A DNA stretch of 64,000 nucleotides, from the NCBI RefSeq assembly GCF_030253575.1, contig NC_080568.1, positions 3,179,501-3,243,500 of the forward strand, in the 5' to 3' direction. Made by a program: the position numbers and the translations under genes. A model generated the notes under the pieces. That model did not search any database. It was not told the origin of the DNA and was given only the letters and a program-made list of their open reading frames with translations. Positions 59,019 to 64,000 of the stretch are shown here, in pieces. Position 1 is the stretch's first letter. Each line of letters starts with the position of its first letter. This DNA is from Rhododendron vialii. Its lineage: Eukaryota; Streptophyta; Magnoliopsida; Ericales; Ericaceae.

Positions 59019-59039
59019 ATATTTCGAACCTTCCAGTTT

Positions 59040-59240
59040 TTTTTTTATACCAAGCCTTGCTCCGATTTCAATTAGACTCCCCGCAAGTGGACGATTATAC
59101 CCCAAGATTAACTAAGGTGCCCTAGGTTAGCTCGGACATTTGAGTTTTTTTTTATATAGACAAAGCCTTGCTCCGATTTCAATTGGACTCTCCGCAAGTG
59201 GGCAATTGGTCCCCAAGATTAATTAAGGTGCACTTAAGGG
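59040..59240. repeat. Two-copy tandem duplication, ~120 bp
   Basis: AGCCTTGCTCCGATTTCAATT starts both copies (about 59052 and 59164); both continue CCGCAAGTGG and CCCCAAGATTAA(c/t)TAAGGTGC. Confidence 0.85.
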
Positions 59241-59607
59241 TGGGTTCTTTTGAACTTAACTTAAATCTGAAAATTTTGTTCTTATTTGAATTCTTTTCCC
59301 ATTTTTTAGTTTTGTGCCAAACTTTTTTGGGTTATTGATTTGTCTAGACGAGAGGGATCGGAAAAATAAAATTTTGGCACTTTTACCCAAGTATTTTGAG
59401 AAATAACCATTTTTTAGAGCAATAATGGCAATGGTTATTTCTCAAAATATATACTTGGGTAAAAGTAAAAAAAAAAATTTACTTTTCCGATTCATTTCGT
59501 CGAGAGGAATCAATAATCTACAAAAATTTGACGTAAAACTAATAAATGAGAAAAAAATTCAAATAAAAAAAAAATTTCAAATTTAAGTTGAGTCCAAAAG
59601 AACGCAG
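59241..59607. mobile_element. Foldback MITE, compact copy of the 28805 family
   Basis: Two arms of about 170 bp, from GGGTTCTTTTGAACTTAACT to AGTTGAGTCCAAAAGAACGC, with almost no loop (centre near 59425). This is the most complete palindrome of the family in the window. Confidence 0.8.
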
Positions 59608-61370
59608 AAAAAGGAAATGACATATTATAGTTTGAAATTATCTCAGCAAATCAAACACCGGATATGGGCTCCCAAACACCGCATGTGTGGGCTATTCATT
59701 TCATCACTTACGTCTTGAAATTGTCTCAGTAAAATCAAACTCCATATGCATTGCACATGGGCTATTAACACACTGATGGCATGTTTCGTATAAACTACGT
59801 ATAAGTTTTGCCCATAAATAGGTCATCTGCTGGTGCAGAGTGAAAATCTTTAAATAAATTGAGTAATGTTAAAGAACAAAACTTCAAAATATAATTTTGG
59901 ACGCAATCGTGCCCAACATCTTTCGATTAATGTGAGTCCACATATATCGAATGGGTCCAGAAAAAGTTATTTCGGAAGTTATATGTCTTGAAATCTTGTT
60001 CAAGACTTATTGCTAAAAAATTATCGGTGTAAGTTGACCCGTACCTAACAAATTTATATGATATCCTAAAGGGTTTGGCCATGTGGCCCAAGTGAGTATG
60101 AGAAAGCTAAAGAGTGCTTGTACTTTATGAGATCGTATGTTCAAATCGAACTTGGGGTGCCTGCTATTCCTTTAGGGACAACATATGTGTTGAGCCAATA
60201 AGGATAGTCCATTCTTAATAGACGGCTCAGATTGTATTTCAATCGAACAGATCTCAGGCGTCCATTGTTGTTTGGCTGAGATGCAATCTGAACCTTCTAT
60301 TACCGAGCATGGACAGCCCGCATTGGCCCAAAACACATGCATTAGGGGACAACACGCATTCCGGGTCCGTTCGAATCTCACAGAAAGCCAAACACTCCAA
60401 ACCTCGATCGGGGCCTTTTGAGATGGAGGACCATTTTGTATTTAGTGAGGTTCCGGTGGGGAGATGGGGGTTGGCCCGGGGTGTTTAATGGAGAGCCAAT
60501 GAGGTCCATCATGTCGACTCTGGAGTAGTAGGTAGTTGGTGAGAGAGTTAAATTTGGATGACTGGGGCAGCTTGCAAATGCAAGCTGTCTGGTTCTGGTT
60601 CTACTAGTCTGGAACTGTTACTCTATGGGCAGATAAAGGGCAGAGGTGCCGTAAATGCTGGTTGACCATGTGGCCTACGTCTTCTCTTCCACTTGTCTCA
60701 CCACCATCTCTGTGCTTCCCTCGTCCTCCACCTATTTCCGTCGGGCGTCAGAACCCGTTCCAGCACTTTTTATTCTTATTTGAATTTTTTATATTTTTTT
60801 TGCATTTTTAATTAGATTTTTCCCATCGCTCGTCTAAATCACCCAAACTTGGTTAACAAAATTTAGAAGCTACTCCACCTATTGCCAATTGGTTTTAGGT
60901 TTGAACCTTCCAAGAAATCTAACAGTTTTGCGCTGAGCTTTTTGAATTATTGATTCGTCTGGACGAGACGAACCGAAAAACCAAAAAAATGAGGCACAAA
61001 ACTAACTAAAGAAAAAAAAAATTCGAGTAAGGACAAAACAAAAAAAGTCCTTGGTGGAACACCAGTTGCAAAAACTATACTTTTAACAATCCAACGACAC
61101 ACAAATATTTACATACACACTTACAAAGGAAGGCCCCACACATACTGGAGGTATAAGCATGACATCATTTTGTGGTGGGATCCACACCATTTTAACCAAT
61201 AAGAATGAGAGTAATGTTTACTCTCTTTTAAGGAGGGCGAACAAAACTCAATTCTTGGAAGTGTGTGTTCGTGTGTGGTTATAAAATTATTGTACTTTTA
61301 ATAGGTGATTTGGCTAAAGTCAAGTGACTTATTTTTTGACTATAAAAAAAATGACATTCTTTTTTGTCTT
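59608..61370. other. Gene-free stretch with a SINE-like head
   Basis: At about 60071-60180 GTGGCCCAAGTGAG and, 50 bp on, GTTCAAATCGAAC resemble Pol III A and B boxes, followed by CTTGGGGTGCC as in plant SINEs. No other feature recognised. Confidence 0.45.
60071..60180 (+). mobile_element. Putative SINE head
   Basis: A-box-like TGGCCCAAGTGAG and B-box-like GTTCAAATCGAAC, spaced as in tRNA-derived SINEs. Its A-box region is similar to that of the tandem array at 31059. Tail and duplication not seen. Confidence 0.4.
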
Positions 61371-61538
61371 TTAGTACCTAAAATTACACACAATACAAGT
61401 AGTGAAAGATAAATTTTGAGGTGCATTTATGAAAAAGTGGACTAATGAAGGCCATTAGTACCTAAAATTACACACAATACAAGTAGTGAAAGATAAATTT
61501 TGAGGTGCATTTATGAAAAAGTAGACTAATGAAGGCCA
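61371..61538. repeat. 84-bp tandem duplication
   Basis: Units start TTAGTACCTAAAATTACAC at 61371 and 61455 and are almost identical. The unit resembles the right part of the MITE at 651. Confidence 0.9.
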
Positions 61539-61667
61539 AAAATTATTTTCCAAGGAGAAAGGGAGGGAGAAATTATAAGGAAAACGTTTTATTTCTCTCT
61601 TGTTTGATTTTGCAGAAGAAATAGAAAGATTTATGGGAACTGTGAGAGGGAAAAAAATAAAAAAAAG

Positions 61668-61845
61668 AAAAGTAGGAAGAAGTAAAGTTGATTTCCACTT
61701 TCCGTATGCCTTTTTTAATTTGAAACTTGAGTGGACCTAAAAAAGAAAAGAACAGAAAAGTAGGAAGAAGTAAAGTTGACTTCCACTTTCCATTTGCTCT
61801 TTTTGATTTGAAACCCAAATAATGGATGTGTGCAGAATAATGATA
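61668..61845. repeat. 89-bp tandem duplication
   Basis: Two units contain AGTAGGAAGAAGTAAAGTTG at 61671 and 61760, then a TTCCACTTTCC stretch. Confidence 0.85.
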
Positions 61846-62985
61846 TTTTTGCATTTTGAATTTTGGGTTGTGAGTTACTGGTTTTGAATTGTGGCGAGAA
61901 TAGATTATGAATCTGGTAAAGTATATGACACATATGTGCAAAATAAATTTACCAACAGAATCTACATGTCAGGACTGCCGGGGAATCAATTATTTTTAAA
62001 AATTTAGATTCTGAACTCTCAATCTTTTAAGTTTTGGGTTTTAATGAAAATCTGTAGAAAAATTCAAATGATATTTGAAGAATAGGTTTTGCTGAAGAAT
62101 TTCATGACTATAATCAAAACCAAAAAACTCCTCTAGATGTGATATTCATAATTCTGCATTGTTAGCTCATTTTTCAGAGTGCATTTTCACAGAATGTATT
62201 CTAGAATTAGCTCACAAATACCCAAAATACAAAACCTCACAATGCAAGGCTCTCAGTTGTTCCCAATGGCAAACTGTCGGTTTTGACGTCGTAAAAAGGT
62301 GAACAGAAGCCCAAAGATTGGTGCTAGCACACCTGGAATTGCACATACTGAAAAAGCACATCGAATGATTCACCAAACACTTGATCGACAAGATGTTACA
62401 GTTCATACTTGCTTGTTTACCCAAAACAAAAACATGTATATAGTAATTCAATGCACATCTCCCTTCAGTTGTGATGCTAACTTTAAGAGTCAAGACAATC
62501 CAGAACTACGGAATAATGTAAAAAAGCCATTCGACTTTTTGGACACCACGATGTAATGCTCCAACCCTCCCCCGAGCCGCACATTCATGTTCAACCCGTG
62601 ACACCCAAAACCAACCTTTAGTCATTGAATTATGGTGCCTTCAAGCAAAAATTAATTTTGCCACTACACTTTCTGCTCACGGAATTGTCCTATAGATGAG
62701 ATTAGATGCGTACCTTTGCTTCAAACCCAGAACCCATTGGTGGAACTAGTTTGTTTACCTTGAAGGGTAGATCACTGAGAATTGTCTAGTTTCTGGTACC
62801 ATATTGGTGTCATATCATATCCATTTGCAGTAAACTCAAAATGGCTAAAAAATTATGAAATCATGTTCACTTAGTCTACAATCATTTCTCTAGTCAACCA
62901 AAGGACAATGGATTAGGGGAAAAGCTATATACTCGTAACAATAAATGAAGTTTAGGCATTCTACAGAGAAAACAAATGAGAGATG
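61846..62985. other. 3' flank of the DUF493 gene
   Basis: Probably includes the 3' UTR at its right end. A possible isolated terminal exon (62253-62332, minus) is listed under findings. Nothing else recognised. Confidence 0.45.
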
Positions 62986-63682
62986 CTACAAAAAGTATTT
63001 CATTCGGTCATCTCTCCTCATTGCATTGTATACAGCTTGAACCTGGAAAGCACGGTAAAATCCCAAGTCAGTGGTACATTCTCAAGTCTGGCATATCAAA
63101 CATGATCCCATCCATGTATCACCCCAAAAGGAAGTCTGCTCGCTAAACGAAGTAATGAACTCCTACTTGGTTTCTAACTATGTTCTTTTGGAGGGTGCTT
63201 TGAGGGGCATATTTTATGCTTGATGCAATTAAAAATGTAAACACAATGGGGAAACAACATACATTCATTTCTGATGGATAACAACATACATAAATGATTT
63301 TGCCTCGGAGGCAATACCGGTTAACATTAATGGCAAGGTAAATGTAGCCCCCCCAACAGCAACAAGAACCCCAATTCCCCCGGGGAAGGGGGAAAAAAAC
63401 GAGGCTTGAGGAGAAACACAAATATAAGAATGAGAGGCAGAATTTCATCAAAAAGAAGTAAACAGACTGCGCACTTGGTCACATAGTCATCACAAGAAAA
63501 TGCAGCAAAACTAACGTTTAAAGTCGGCATATGGGAGGCAAATTATTAGATCAAGAAAAAATTAGGGTTGAATTGCAAGGTACTTTATATGGCTAGGGTA
63601 AAAAGTAAAATTTCAAATTTCCGTGGGCGGGGATGCTGCCCCTCTCGACGTGTGCTGGCTGCTGTCACCTGTGTGTGTGTGA

Positions 63683-63745
<63 letters not shown>

Positions 63746-63825
63746 TCACTGGAAATGACTCGAACAGGTCCAATGTTTACTGACACATATTTACCCCTAG
63801 TAGATAATTTATGCTTCACCTGGCC
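62986..63825 (-). CDS. DUF493 (YbeD/UPF0250-like) protein, last two exons
   Basis: Small ferredoxin-like-fold protein of unknown function; plant members are usually predicted to be chloroplastic. Two exons on the minus strand: 63742-63825 (28 codons, from GQVKHKL to VISSEQ) and 62986-63042 (18 codons plus TAG, VQAVYNAMRRDDRMKYFL), joined in phase 0. Acceptors are AACAG and TTTCCAG. GKYVSVNIGPVRV and the ending with an acidic pair, RM and a final leucine are the conserved C-terminal strands of the family. The N-terminal exons must lie beyond position 64000: 63826-64000 is open in places but unlike the family. The donor at 63741 is GTCTCT and runs directly into a CT microsatellite. Confidence 0.85.
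63673..63740. repeat. (GT)n(GA)n microsatellite at a splice donor
   Basis: A GT run (about 63670-63694) followed by about 22 GA units up to 63740. On the coding (minus) strand this is a CT run whose first unit forms part of the donor GTCTCT. Confidence 0.9.
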
Positions 63826-64000
63826 CTGTTATTGGATGAAATAAAGCTTGGATTAGATTCCCATACAAAATACCAGTTTCAAGTTCTGACTCTTGAACAA
63901 GAAAGAACAAGACCTCGATCTGTCTTTTAAGAATGAAAACTGAAAACAGTATTCCAATTGAAGTATAATAAGGGAACTGCGACTCCAGCAAAACCTCCCC

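Overview
Plant nuclear DNA, most likely from a eudicot (perhaps a woody one). The sequence is AT-rich, its genes have plant-type introns, and every recognisable protein belongs to a land-plant family. Five protein-coding genes can be reconstructed exon by exon. They sit in a much larger mass of transposon debris that fills most of the first 24 kb, several introns and the intergenic stretches. The species cannot be told from the sequence alone.

Layout. 1-8.0 kb: no convincing gene; small inverted-repeat elements (MITEs), truncated LINE copies and tandem duplications. 8.08-13.97 kb: a gag-less Ty1/copia retrotransposon (185-bp LTRs), split near its 3' end by a 1,069-bp solo LTR of another retroelement and abutted by a 354-bp TRIM. 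14.9-15.1 kb: a diverged U6 snRNA copy. 15-22.8 kb: gene-poor, with MITE remnants. 22.85-24.96 kb: a 2.1-kb solo LTR. 25.25-28.40 kb (+): acyl-CoA synthetase of the ACOS5 / 4CL-like 1 type. 28.8-32.1 kb: MITEs and a three-unit tandem repeat with tRNA-like boxes. 33.1-41.5 kb (+): SBP-box transcription factor gene with a miR156 target site. 44.2-49.6 kb (-): protein with three RanBP2-type zinc fingers. 50.5-51.4 kb: MULE-like element that may carry a GRF-type zinc-finger fragment. 52.0-57.6 kb (-): LTPG1-like GPI-anchored lipid-transfer protein with a 5-kb intron full of Tourist-like MITEs. 58.6-59.0 kb: foldback MULE MITE with a perfect 9-bp target duplication. 63.0-63.8 kb (-): last two exons of a DUF493/YbeD-like gene that continues past the right edge.

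Functional links. The genes are independent units, not an operon or a clear biosynthetic cluster. The ACOS5-like enzyme (sporopollenin precursors in the anther tapetum) and the LTPG (lipid export to the cell surface) both belong to extracellular lipid polymer formation, but they lie 24 kb apart with unrelated genes between, so nothing shows that the linkage matters. The most informative features are the target-site duplications and nesting of the mobile elements. They include 20-odd-bp LINE 3'-end footprints with duplications on both sides, one of them testable against an unoccupied duplicate copy in the same window.
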